Positions 20,300 through 32,556 of a stretch of DNA of 64,000 nt are shown here, one piece after another; the stretch's first letter is position 1, and the number at the start of each line of letters is the position of its first letter. The stretch covers positions 56,963,550 to 57,027,549 of the forward strand of contig CM051457.1 in assembly GCA_028274465.1 (NCBI GenBank), given 5' to 3'. Made by a program: the position numbers and the translations under genes. The notes under the pieces were generated by a model, which was not told where the DNA came from, ran no database searches, and saw only the letters and a list, made by a program, of their open reading frames with translations. Origin of the DNA: Plantago ovata. Lineage: Eukaryota > Streptophyta > Magnoliopsida > Lamiales > Plantaginaceae.

Positions 20300-21503
20300 T
20301 GATGAACCGGAATTTGTCAGATTCTAATTAATCAAATAAATTTGTATTTAGCCAAAGGCAATTCACAACTACAACGAAAATCGTAGTGTAGCAGTAATAT
20401 AACCTTGAGTGTCGATCTCTAAGGACTATAACTAGCTTTATCTAATCTAACTTAAAGAATATAAAATCAACAAACTACTTAGCAAAGGTTTTTCTTATCA
20501 TATAATGGAGGCTGGTGATAGTATGATCATTCAAAGCATAGCAGGTTAATAATCATGCATGAAGTACCCGATCGTTTTGCATAGAGATCTTTGATCAATG
20601 AATTGTCCAATTATGTTCGTCATAATTCAACACTACGAAGATAGAGGTTTTAGATAGATCAAAGAAATAAAGCAATAACTCAAAGTCTAATTCGCTTTAC
20701 AGCCATCACCATAATTATTAACCCTTCGCTAAGAAATCACATACTATCATCAACGATAAGTTTAGCTACTCATAGATGTCATGCAATCAACAGAAATCAT
20801 AGCAAGATTGAATGAAAACATGTTGAAAGATAAATAAATATAAATAGAAAAACTGTAAGATACAATGTTACCGAAGGTTGTCAATCTCCGAAGAATCGCG
20901 ATCTTACAAGCTCCAAAACGATAAGAAAAAGTATCGCCTAAGCTAAGAATCCCGAGAACAGGCTCTGGAGAATTCCTACCTAAAACTAATGAGAAAGGTG
21001 AGAGAAAAGGTCTGGAAAAGTATGAAAAACGGAGAAAACTGAGCAACTATATATAGGCATTCGGCAGGTGTGGGGCGAGTCGCCCCACACACCGGGCGAA
21101 TCGCCTGGTGTGGGGCGGTTCGCCCCACGTCCCGGGCGACTCGCCCGGGACCTCTAGTAGGTTGGTTACGCATTTTCGACGCGTTTTTGGATTTCTTTTC
21201 CTTTTCGGATTCGGTTTTTTCCTTCTAGTGACCTTTTAGCCTTCAGACTCGACCCCGAGACTTCAAATCCTATCCGGAATCTTCTAGATACTCCAAAAAG
21301 GCCTTCGGAACACCAATTCCTTTTGTACTTCAATATAATTGCCCGGAAAACCTCGTTTTTCACCCAAAACCTGTAAAACACAAACTAAAGGGAAACGTGA
21401 CACTATTCTAATAAAATGCACTAAAATATAGCTAAATTAACATAGAGGATAGCTAAATTGGTGAAAAAGGACTCGAATGAAAGTGTAAAATACACGTTCA
21501 TCA
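20300..21503 (-). repeat. G2 5' LTR
   Basis: A 1,204-bp LTR, the partner of 16111-17314. The palindrome block is at about 21067-21155. Between it and the gag start is about 260 bp of leader. Confidence 0.92.
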
Positions 21504-21508
21504 CACAT

Positions 21509-24042
21509 GACGGGCAACAAGAATAATCTTATAAACTATATACGGTGGTCTAAAGGTCCAACAATAAGGTTTGCTGGTGGAGGCTTTGGTTCTACAAAAG
21601 TTTATGGTGACGTGAAGTTAGGATGCATTACCATTTCGGGAGTTCTTTAAGTCAAAAATCTTAAGTTTAACCTTTTCAGCATGAGTCAATTCGTTGATAA
21701 AGGATATTTCATCAAAATCAAAAGTGATGAATGTAAACTTATAGACATTAAGACAAAGAAGGTTATTATGGTTGCTAGAAGATCAGGAGGTTTTTACACT
21801 GTAGATTGGTCTTCAGCAATCGTTGAAAAATACCTTGTCTCAGATCATGATTGCCTTGCTGAAAAAGCATGGTTATGGCATAAACGAACAAGTCACATAA
21901 ACTTCAAGACGCTGAATAAGCTGTCTAAAAAGGCACTTGTAGTTGGATTACCTAAGGTCACTTTCAAGAAGGATGGTGTTTGCAATGCATATCAGCAAGG
22001 AAAGTAAACCAAATCTTCTTTTAAGAACAAGGCAGTACCGTCAACTACAAAACCTTTACAACTCTTGCACATGGACTTGTTTGAATCTTCTTCAACAAGC
22101 TATGCTGGTAAGAAGTATGGTCTAGTGGTGGTAGATGACTATTCAAGATTCACTTGGGTAGTATTTATCAAACACAAGTCTGAAACAAGGACTGAAATAC
22201 CTAACTTGTTGAATAAGCTTGAAGTCATGAAAAATGACATGGTAAAAGTCATAAGAACAGACCATGGTACTGAGTTTGTGAACCAGTACATAACTGAGTA
22301 TTGCACTTCAAAAGGCATACAACATCAGTTATCCTCAATAAGGACACCACAACTAAATGGTGTTGCTGAAAGGAAGAATCGCACCCTAAAAGAAGCTGCA
22401 AGAACAATGGTTGCTGACACTGAAATAAGTGAAACTTACTGGGTTGATGCGATTCATACCGCCTGCTATACTCAAAACAGATGTCTGATTACTAAGGAAT
22501 ACAACAAAACTCCCTATGAGTTATTTGTTGGAAGACCTCCTAACATCACCCATCTAAGAGTATTTGGTTTTAAGTGTTTTGTTCATAACAATGGTAGGGA
22601 ATACCTAAGAACATTTCAACCAAAGGCAGACGAAGCGATATTTCTTGGTTACTCCTTGCATAGTAAAACTTATAGAGTTTACAACAAAAAGGAACAAAGC
22701 TCGTTTAGTTGCTCAAGGTTACTGTCAGACTGAAGGATTGGACTATGATGAGTCTTATGCACCAGTTGCAAGATTGGATGCAATTAGAATTTTCTTGGCC
22801 TTTGCTGCTCACAATGACTTCATTGTTTATCAAATGGATGTCAAAAGTGCATTCTTAAATGGTGAACTTGCTGAAGAAGTCTATTTGGAACAACCCCCTG
22901 GCTTTGAACTTCCCTCAGAAACCAAGATGGTATACAAACTTCAGAAAGGTGTATATGGTCTAAAGCAAGCACCAAGAGCTTGGTATGATACCTTAGCTAA
23001 GTTCTTGTTGGATAATGGTTTCAAGAAAGGTGAAGTTGACAAAACTTTGTTTACCATGAACCATGATGGTATAATACTCTTAGTTTAGATTTATGTGGAT
23101 GACATAGTATTTGGATCTAAGGACAAGCAACTTTGTGATGATTTTGCCAAACTGATGACAAACAAGTTTGAAATGAGTATGATGGGTAAATTGAATTATT
23201 TCCTAGGATTGCAAGTCAAGCAACTCAAAGATGGAATATTCATTAATCAAGCAAAGTATGCAAAGGAAATGCTCATAAAGTTTAGGATCAAAGAGGAAGT
23301 AAAACCTGAAAAGATCACTATGAGTGTTGGTACCAAATTGGGCTATACTAAAGAAGATAAGTGTGTTGAAGAACACAAGTATAGGAAGCTCATTGGTTCC
23401 TTGTTGTATTTAAAAGCAAGTAGACCTGACATTCAGTATGTTGTTTGTGTGTGTGCAAGATTCCAATCTGATCCAAGAGAATCAAACTACAAAAAGGCAC
23501 TTAAGATACTGAAATATGTCAAAGGTACAGTCAATGTTGGATTATGGTATCCTAAAGATTTTGTACTAGAATTGGTTGGTTATTCTGATGCTGATCATGG
23601 AGGATCAACTCTTGATAGAAAAAGTACTTCTGGAACTTGTTAGTTTCTAGGTACTAGATTAATATCATGGTTCAGCAAGAAGCAAACCTGTGTTGCCAAT
23701 TCATCTACTGAATCTGAGTACATTGTAGCTGGATGTTGCACAGCTCAAATCGTATGGATTCAGCAACAATTAAGAGATTATGGTATTTCTGCAAAGAAAA
23801 CACCAATCTTTTGTGATAATACAAGTGCTATTGCTATCACGCAAAATCCTAAGTTCCACTCAAGGACAAAGCATATTGATATTGGACATCATTTCATTAG
23901 AGATCATGTGGAAAAAGGAGACATTGAGGTTGTAAAAGTAGGTACCGATGATCAACTTGCTAACATCTTTACAAAGCCCCTACCAGATAATAGATTCGCA
24001 ATGCTAAGGTATAACCTTGGAATGATTGAACTACCTCAATAG
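21509..24042 (+). pseudogene. pol: S3 pol, remainder: protease end, integrase, RT, RNase H
   Basis: Continues the interrupted protease, then integrase: the H-x4-H part of the zinc domain (WHKRTSH), with the second half changed to CNAYQ, and the DDE core (HMDLFE, RTDHGTEF, NGVAERKNRT). About 780 bp present in S4 between YRVYNKK and NKARLVAQG are missing near 22690, fusing the integrase end to mid-RT. RT keeps [11 protein letters not shown] and [11 protein letters not shown], but a TAG at 23086-23088 falls just before the VDD of the catalytic motif. RNase H has SDADH, a TAG at 23641-23643, and STESEY. The frame ends ...ELPQ at 24042. Clearly inactive. Confidence 0.92.
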
Positions 24043-25012
24043 TAAGGGATACAATTGGCAGATTGCTGAAACAGGTATTCAGCAAGCCAAAGTATGCTTA
24101 CATGTATAAAGTTCCTTCCACTGATTTTCTCTAAAAGAAATGATAGTTCAATACATGATTGCTGAAACAGGCATTCAGGAAGTAATTCCTTCAAAACGGG
24201 TATTTGTTAGGACACTTGATCACTTGCTGAGACGGGCACCCAGTAAGAGAACAACTGTAAGGATTGCTGAAATGGGCATTCAGACAATCAAAGATACTGA
24301 AACAGGTATTCAAGTATCAAAGGAAAAACCTGAGACGGGAACTCAGCAAAGAGCAAGAACACTTCTCGGATTTTACCAAAGGATATCTCAATATAAAAAG
24401 AATTTGCTAAGACGGGAACTCAGAAATGTCTTTTAACTTAAAGTAGTATGAGATATTTGATTAAGGGGGAACTTTCAGCAAATACAAGGCTTGTTACCTA
24501 AAAAGGTAAGTGCCAAAGTCAATTTGTCCAAAATCACTGAAAAGATTCTCATTTACTTCAGCAAGCAATTAGCGTTGTGGTAAAAAGGATCAAATCCCGT
24601 GAATCAAGGTAAAATCAATTTGTGACGTTAATCGTGGCACAGATAGACTCGCTGTTAATCATGACATGAAATACAATCGTGGTCATTGATTTAAAGTAGT
24701 TTTTGATCTAACGGTTAATATCACAAAGAGAAAGTGTGCTCTGACGGTTTTTGTTAGTGGACCACTACGCATTTAATGCAAAGGCTCAACTAACGCAGTT
24801 GAATCTCTGTTTTACCCTTGCTGAGAAGTTAAAACCGTTTGAGCTTCTTGCACAACAGAGATACTATATAAACAAAGAGTTAGAGAAAGACAAAATTCTT
24901 TAACTCACATTTCCTTTCTCTGCAAATTTCATAGCCTGTGCCCTGAATTCACTGTACCACCGGTCAAAAAGCAAGTTAATCTTTTTTGTACATTTCTCCC
25001 GCTATATAAGAA
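24043..25012 (+). other. S3 spacer with hairpin array and TATA-like box
   Basis: Equivalent to 2355-3265 in S1. The hairpin array is at 24063-24423: the first stem TTGCTGAA/TTCAGCAA has loop ACAGGTA, and the last (24407-24423) has loop ACGGGAA. Then comes a polypurine-like run near 24464, the plant-promoter-like stretch, and TATATAAA at 24865-24872, 148 bp before the ATG at 25013. Confidence 0.75.
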
Positions 25013-28000
25013 ATGGCTCCAAAGTGACAGTCCTCTAAGACCTCAAAATCGTCCAGAGCTGATAGTGCTGGGAAAAGCACTACTCCGGTTGAAACTCCGG
25101 CAACCAACACAGTGAAAATTGTGTTGAAAAACGACCGAATAACAGAGAGACCCATGGCGCGTGCATATCTTGACACTGCAAAGTGTGAACAGATGATGCA
25201 ATGGGGTGGATTCGCCAAGGAGAAGTATATAAGATACTTCTATGAATAAGAATTAGATGAAGAAAATGAAGAGGCGCTAAATTTGATAAATCAACAAGGC
25301 CTTCTTTTCTTCATAACTGCTCGCCCTGAGAAAGTGAGTATGTTAGATGCGATGGAGTTCTACAATAATGCAGAAATTCAAACTCTCACTGATGGACAAG
25401 GAGTCACTGAAAAAGTTATTTCTACCACAGTTCAAGGTGTGCAAATCATCCTGAAATGGATTGATTTAGCCAACATCTTTCAGATTCCAACTACTGGAAC
25501 TGAAGATGACATCAATGGCACTGATGAAGAAATAGAAGCCTTCTACAGTGATGTCAGAAATGAAAAGATGAAGAAAGGAGAGATTTCTCCAGTGACTTGG
25601 ACTTCAAAGCACGTAAAAAGAAAGCATCTCTGCCATTCGCTTGGTCTAGTAGCTCTGCTACTAATCAGAGTCTTAGACTCCCAAGTTGGAGGAATATAAC
25701 AAGTTGGCTTGAGAAGGTGGCCATTGCTGATGCATATCCATGAGAACAGAACAGAGCTCAACTGGGCTAAGTACAGTTTGAACAGACTTGTTGATTGTGT
25801 TACTAAGTTCAAGGTAAAGATTGAAGACAACATAGTCTCACCTACCTTCTCAGTAATGTATGGACTGAAAATATGCTATATCCTTGAACACTTCAGGATT
25901 CAGCTGAAAACCCATTGCCGATTAAGAAATCACTATGCAATGTGGGAAGAGCCTTCTACAAGCAGAATGGACCTAAGCTTGCTGACAAGAAGTTAAAGAA
26001 GACAACAGTTGCAAATGTTGTCAGTATTGGTCAGCAAGACAGGTATCCAACAGCTGCAAATGTTGCTTGGACTGAAAATCAGTCCATGAATGCAACTGCT
26101 GCAGATGGTGATCAACAAGGTAAGTGTACAACAGCCATTGCTGAAAATGCAACAGCTGCAGATGTTGCTGCTGGAGCCACTGCGGTTGCTGAAACTAATG
26201 CACCCAGAGAAAAATCTAAGAAGAAAAAGAGGAAAGCTGATGATGACACTCAAACTGCAGCGTCATCAGCTGACCCCATTCCTAAGAAGAAACGGACGGA
26301 GACTTACCCAAGAAAGAAAACAATGGCTCGTAAGACCATTCCAATTGTCCATGATCTTTCGGATGATGCTCCAGGAGTTGCTGAAACACAAGCCCCTCCA
26401 GTAGATGTTGTTGAAGTGTTTGCAGAAGCCTTCAGCAATGCTGAAGTGTTTGCAGAAGCTTTCAACAATCAACTCAATGGTGATACATATACTGAAATAA
26501 GACCACAAGGAAGTGGAAATGAAATTCCTGCCCCAGTCCCCGATATCTACATTGTAGATAATCCCGATGACTTTACTCTGGAACCAGCAAGTGATATTGC
26601 TACTGATCTGAGCAACGCGGCACTTGCTGATAATGATGCTGAAAAGATGGTTGCTGAACAAGCAACTCATGAAGTTGCTGAAACTGCAGTTACTGAAGCT
26701 GCAATTGCTAAAGAACCAGTTGCTGAGACTGCAATGGTTCAAGTCCCAGAGGTTGCTGAAACACCACAAGAGACAATATTCGATGACGCATCTCGTGATG
26801 CTTAGAATATTGGACCTAGTTCACCACAATCATCCATTGACAAAGTTCTGCTGGTGCTGACAGAATTAAGCCAGCAAATGGATTTGGAGATTGATGACAC
26901 CTCCAACAAGTCAGTAGATGTGTTCATGGTTAGCAGTGAACTTAAAGGTCAAGATGTCTCTGCTCAACTTGTCAATTCAGAGACAAGGGAGATTGCTGAA
27001 TCTGCACAACCTTCTCAAATAGAGCAAGAAAAGAGGTCTGTTGAAGAACAAGTCCCAGATAATGAAGATGTTGTCATTTCTGAAAGGACTGAGTCACCAC
27101 CTGCCCTTCTTCAACAGGTAGTTAACTCTGACATAAGCAAAACTTCAATATCTGAAACTATATCGTTTGCTGATATTATTGTTTCCTTACAGACTTCTCA
27201 AGATACAAGTCAAAAGATTGCTGAAACTTCTGCACAGGAATCCATAATTCCTGTTCAGCAGGTAGAAGAAGTTTTTGGCAAATCTACTAAGTTTGACAAC
27301 TTAGTAGTTGTATCTAACTTAAAATTATTTCAGGATGAACAATTGAAGATAGCTGCTCAAGCTCCGAAGCAATGGAAATAGTGCCAGCACAACAAAGTGT
27401 GTAACATGAGCTTGGTGAACTTCAGCAGGTAAATCATGTTCCAGTTTTAGACTCTAAAACTATTTTCCAAAACCTTCCTGAACTTAATTTTATTCTTTTT
27501 CAGGCTCAAAAGGAGACCACTGAAGTGGTTCACATCACTGAAGATTTGGAAGTAAGTTCAGAAGAACTTTACTCGAACTTCAAAAGAACTACCTTGACCA
27601 GAGTTGCTAAATCTGTCAGCAACTGGCAAAGGTACAGAAGGATGAATTTCTTTGATCTTCACCTTCATCTGTCCAACGAGAAAAAGAGACTTTCTCTACT
27701 GAGACTCGAGACCTTTGTACATTCCATACTTCCAGAAGAGCTGACATATTCTCAGCTAATGAGCTCCAGTCTGATTGCTCTAATCATAGAGAATATGAAA
27801 GCTAAATTCAAGAGTGCCTCTCCAGCTGAACAAGTTGTGATGCTCAAGGGTTATTTTGTACCCGTGGTGGCTGATCCCCACAAAATCAATGAAGAAGAGG
27901 AAGTAACTAGCGCAGCTATGTACAAACATCTTGAGTTAGTTATACTAACGGACGATGATGAAGAAGAAGAGGATGAAAATATCCCAAAAGATCCAAGTGA

Positions 28001-30306
28001 TGATGAAGGAAAAGATTCCAAGGAAAAAAGGATGATGATGATGATGATAATCAAGGTCCTAGTCCTGATGCTGGTGGAGTTAAGCTGACAGTTGTTGAGA
28101 CTAAACATCAAGTTACTGAAACTCAGCAAGCTGACCAAACGCCCAGTCAACATCAAGAATCCACTCCTGCTCCTGCTGAGACAAGTGCTCACGGAACTGA
28201 ACAAGTTGCTGAAACTGAAGAAGAGTACGCCAGAAAGCGTGCTCAAATGAAATTAGGTAAACACAAGTTTTCTAATGCCGAGTTAACTTTACTCGATGCC
28301 AAGGTCACTGAACCAAACCTTGATGATGAAGATATGGATGAAGATTATCAAAGAGTACTTCAAAACAGTCTATAGATTCATGCAAGGCATACGCAGAATC
28401 TAGACATTGCTCAATCTTCAGGAGTGAAGAACACGGAAGTCCCCTTCCTTTCACTTACTGCTGGTGAAACTCCCATTGTTGAGTCTAAAGAGTTTCCCTC
28501 AGCAACCACTCAACCACAAGTGATTGAAGCTACAGATTTAGGAACCAAGGTTGCTATCCTTGATGAATCTGATGACGAAGAAGATCTCTTCAATTTCTCA
28601 GCATATGAAGAAGAACTGACAAAAAAAGTTGAACCCACAGTGGTTACAATTCCTCCTCCATCTCTTGATCATGATGAAGGAGATGCTGAAAGAAGCTGTT
28701 TGCTAATAAATGATGATCAATTCGCTACTGAGCTCAAAGTTCAATCACTCACTCCCTCTTTAGTATCGTTCCCTAATGTTGAGGATTTTACTCCCAGAAT
28801 TAAGGCACTCATGGCTGTTCACAAAGCATGCCAAGAAGAGGATGATGCACTGCTTGCTGAGAGTCCGCTTGATACTGGAAAGATACTGGCTACTGTGCTG
28901 AAACGCACTACTTCTCTTACAATAGCTCAGAAAGACATAAGTCTACATCATAAAAGCTATGAAAAAGATGTCAGTCAAGCACTCAAACTGGCTAAAACTG
29001 CACTGAAAAAGGCTCAGACTTTCATTGAAGAAAAAGTCGACAATGAGCGCAGACATGAGGAGAATTTGGCTTGTATTAAGGATGAAATGTCTAAGCTAAC
29101 CACTGATCAGCAAGGCATAATTCTAAAATACAACAGCCTAAGTAAACTTGCTTAAAATTGCAATGAATTTTTGTCTCTGCACATTCACCCAATGATGCAA
29201 TCCATGTCTAAGGGGGAAGATAAACAAAGAAAATCTTCAAGAGCAAAGAAAACCCCTGCTGAAGCGCCATTGATACTTCCTCATCCACCTCCCAGAGAAC
29301 CTCTTGCTGAAAGAGAGAAAAGTTCAAAGAGACGAGCTGAAACAAATTCTGAGAGAAATTCAGCAAATCCGAAAAGGAGAAGAACATCTGCTGAAACTCA
29401 AGAATACTGTCACACTGAGAGTCATCAAGATCTGATTGAAGATGATGATAATGATGATGACCAAACAATAGCTCAAGCACTAAGAGCTAGACCAATTACA
29501 GCCCTAACTCCTTCTGGCCATTCCAAACATTTCTCTTCTGACTCAAGATCTTCAGCAAGAGATCAAGAAAATGCTAAGTCAAGAAGAAGAAGGCAAAGAC
29601 AGGAAGAAAAGAGGCTAGCAAGCATCTCCATTGGCTCTGGCATTGAATACACAAAGACCAGCAATGAACAAACAACTCAAATGTGATCGGAAACCTACAT
29701 GGTTGCTGGGTCTTAAAGCTGGAAGATTTTTTGGTCAATGATTTCTTTCCAACTTCTGTACTGAATCAAATGTACACTTGGATTGAATTAAAAGTGCAAA
29801 GAAAAGAAAGGGATCCTCCTCCCTACCCAAGAAACATTGTTGCAAAATGGCTGAATCTGGAAGTCTTAGTAAGAAGAACTTCTATCGGCAAGCTAATGAA
29901 GCAAGAGCCTGATTTAATCAAACCGATTGATGTTGCTTACTATAGTGATCCTTTAACCAAGAAGTCAAAGAAGAAATATGGCTTGATTCCTTATGAGTAT
30001 TTTTATCACACTGCGAAGGATCAAGAAGAAGATCTTCTCTGGTTAAGAAAGATTCATGCTCACAAGGGAATTTCAGATACACAACTTCTCCATGCCAGCA
30101 ATTGGGGCATGCACTTGTGGGTACTTCACTACAAAGAAATGAATGGTGAAAACCATCATTATACTGCCTGCAAGAATGCAAAGATCATTCAACTTGAAGT
30201 CCGTAAGCTACTTGAAGATTACGAGAAGGACTATGTTGAATTTTCTGCGCTTGCTGAGAAGAGTGTAATGGAGATTCTGAGGAAATCTTCTGCTGGAATA
30301 GCTTAA
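25013..30306 (+). pseudogene. S3 third ORF, full length but degenerate
   Basis: The complete extent of the third ORF (5,294 nt), from AAATGGCT to the stop at 30304-30306. It has the same order as S1: N-terminal globular region (MEFYNNAEIQ, LKWIDLANIFQIP, HLCHSLGLVALLLIRVLDSQVGG), basic clusters (KKKRKADDD, PKKKRTE), Val-Ala-Glu repeats, three intron-like segments, Asp/Glu runs, coiled coil (SYEKDVSQALKLAKTALKKAQTF), Arg-rich RRRRQRQEEKRL, and a C-terminal domain (GCWVLKLEDFLVNDFFP, YYSDPLTKKSKKKYG, ASNWGMHLWVLHYKEM). Stops include codon 5 (25025-25027), 25247-25249, 25697-25699 and 26803-26805; frameshifts lie near 25905, 27365 and 28030. No membrane anchor is seen. Not recognised as a known family. 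Confidence 0.8.
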
Positions 30307-30566
30307 GTCCCTTGTAAAAGCTTTGTTTGTTTTTGTTTGCTGATTTTTGTAGTTATCTCTGAACTTTCTTGTAAACTTATTGAAAGATAACCATCAGCAA
30401 TAACCTTTTGGCTCTTATTGGTTTTTGATTATGCAATCTACTTATGCTTACTGTTTTATTATTCAAGTATGTTTGCATTATTCAACTGATTTATTCAACA
30501 TCAGAAACCTCTAAAAGGGTAACAATTAATTTAGCCATGGATTGCTAACATCAAAAAGGGTAAATT
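30307..30566 (+). other. S3 3' untranslated region and polypurine tract
   Basis: About 260 bp between the third ORF and the 3' LTR. It ends in AAAAAGGGTAAATT directly before TGTTAGG, a mutated form of the AAAAAGGGGGAAATG tract seen beside the S6 LTR (54622-54640, inverted). This tract would prime plus-strand DNA synthesis. Confidence 0.75.
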
Positions 30567-32084
30567 TGTTAGGAAACTTGTAATTTTGATGAGCAATTAA
30601 CCATGCTAAATTAAGGAAAGTCCAGTAACTAGTACTCTTAAGGTCTATAGGAATTTAGAATTTTAAGGACATTGTAAAAGAGGAACGTTTGCTGAAGACT
30701 TAGTGTAGGTACTAGTTAGGTGCTTTAGGTTGCTGATGATGTACTTTGTTTATACAAACGAACTATTGAAGCACTAGAACCGTTCAAAAACTTGAAGAAT
30801 TCGAAGACTGAAGACTAAAGAAGATTTCTGAAGATGGTATCTACAAAGGCACATGTTGCTCAGAAAGTGGAAACTTCAGCAACAGCTCGCATAAGTGAAA
30901 ATCTATATGACAGAGTAGGTTGTGCTTGCTGAAACTGAGACTGACCGCTTGCTGAAATACATATGTGACCTTCTTGCTGAAAGTACTTGCATTTGCGCTC
31001 CAACGTTCATATTTGAATTTCATTCAAATGAACATTAAATGCAAAAGTAAGCATGCGAAGAACATGAAGACTAGAAGACAAATGAAGGACGCTGCTGAAA
31101 GTACAAAAGCAAGATAGTGACATCTTAAGGAACAAAGCCTTAGAATTTGAAATTCAAACGGCTCCCTTGATTCACTATAAATAGAGGTCATCCGACAAAG
31201 AGTAGAAGTGTGTCAACAACGTGATCAAACTCTCACTTGTGCTTAAACACTCATATTTCTTACTCTTTACTGCCTATTGATCCGTTCCAAGACTTAAAGC
31301 TTGAAACAAAAGCTACTTGTGAAGAAGTAGAACATTCACGGCTAAGAATTTAGTTAAGTGTTCTTTCTTTCAAACAAGAACAAGTCTTGACACCAGAAAC
31401 AACTTAACTTGTTTACTGAAAAGTTCAAAGTTTTGTTTCTTAGATTACTTGTTATAGCTTAATAAGTTATACTCAAGTCATCTCATCCCAAATCTATCTA
31501 ACTGATAAACACCCTTTTTCAAGCGTGAAATTCAGGGGGAATTAATCAAGCATAGTGTTGCTGATTATAAGTCCCAAGTTTGGTGGAGAACAAGTTTTCG
31601 TTCTCTAGTTAGGTTGGAAATGAAGCAAGTGTGCTTTGGTTTCTGAAGAATCGCTCTAGATAGGTGTTGTAAGGAACCTCAAACTTATCTTAGTGGATTC
31701 AGTCCTAGAAAGGACAAAGTGGATTAGTTGAGAGATTACGCCACTCTCAGATACCACTATAAAAAAGTGTTTGTGTGATTTACTTTACTGCATTTAGTTT
31801 TCAGCAAGCTTATCTATCTGTACACTGACACTCTGCTCACTTGCTGAAACTAGCACTTACTGAAAAGCACTTATTTTATAAAGACTTCCGCACTCTGTTT
31901 TTAAGTACCAGTAAAACTCGTTACTGAAAAGTAACTAGTACTTGCTGAGAAAGTTAAGTATCAGCAAACTCATTACTGAAAAGTAATAAGCCTCTAATGA
32001 GAAAGTTTTTAAACGACGAAAGTTTGAAAAGACTATTCACCCCCCCCCCCCCTAGTCTTTTCTTGTTGTTTAAAGGGACCAACA
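30567..32084 (+). repeat. S3 3' LTR, complete
   Basis: A 1,518-bp LTR starting TGTTAGGAAACTTG and ending CCAACA. TATAAATA is at 31176-31183, the U5 hairpins at 31920-31987 and the C-run at about 32040-32052. Many TTGCTGAA or TTCAGCAA copies occur. No PBS follows; the next base opens a gag-end fragment of another copy (S4). Confidence 0.93.
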
Positions 32085-32556
32085 AAGAGATCCATCACAA
32101 AAGGAAGGTTTAGGTGCCACGTATGAAGGTGATGACGTGATACTCTTGAGCAAAGACAAATCACCAATAACTTTCGTTCGTGCTACTGATAGTGTTCAAC
32201 CGGAACTCTATCAAATTGGTCAATCTAAGGTTGCTGAAACATGCAATCAAATACCTATGACCAAAAAGCCCCCTGTTACTACTCCAAGTAGGAAGAATGC
32301 TGAGAAGTATTCTGCCAAACAAGTTGCTGAAAAGCAACCTGCGCAGAAAAAGAATGCTGAGAAGCATTCTGCCAAACAAATTGCTAAAAAGCAATCTGTT
32401 AAGTCAAAAGGTAAGATTACTAATAAAGGTAATCAAGTAAGGTTGTTGAGACAAAAACTCAGCATACTCCGACAAGTGGATTTGGTTACAAGAACAACCA
32501 AAACCAATTGTTCCATGAGTATAAGCAATGTCAGCAAAAATAATTCAAGGAGCTGA
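32085..32556 (+). pseudogene. gag: S4 gag C-terminal fragment
   Basis: It begins in the gag tail (SKDKSPITFVRATDS, then KQVAEKQ/KNAEK repeats), matching S3 15330-15742, with no LTR or PBS of its own. It ends at a TGA equivalent to S3's. Either S3 inserted into S4 at this point, or the S3 LTR is shared and a deletion removed the interior between LTR and gag end. Confidence 0.8.

Larger units (their letters stand above)
16111..21503 (-). mobile_element. G2: complete non-autonomous Athila-like element
   Basis: A 5,393-bp element with two LTRs of 1,204 bp (16111-17314 and 20300-21503), the 7-bp terminal inverted repeat TGATGAA/TTCATCA and the perfect target duplication CACAT (16106-16110 and 21504-21508). 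A tRNA-Asp-type PBS lies at 20279-20296 and a polypurine tract just inside the left LTR (17315-17328, inverted). The interior encodes only a gag-like protein and has no protease, RT, RNase H or integrase, so it fits TR-GAG/LARD elements and would need enzymes in trans. It interrupts the S3 protease. Confidence 0.93.
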
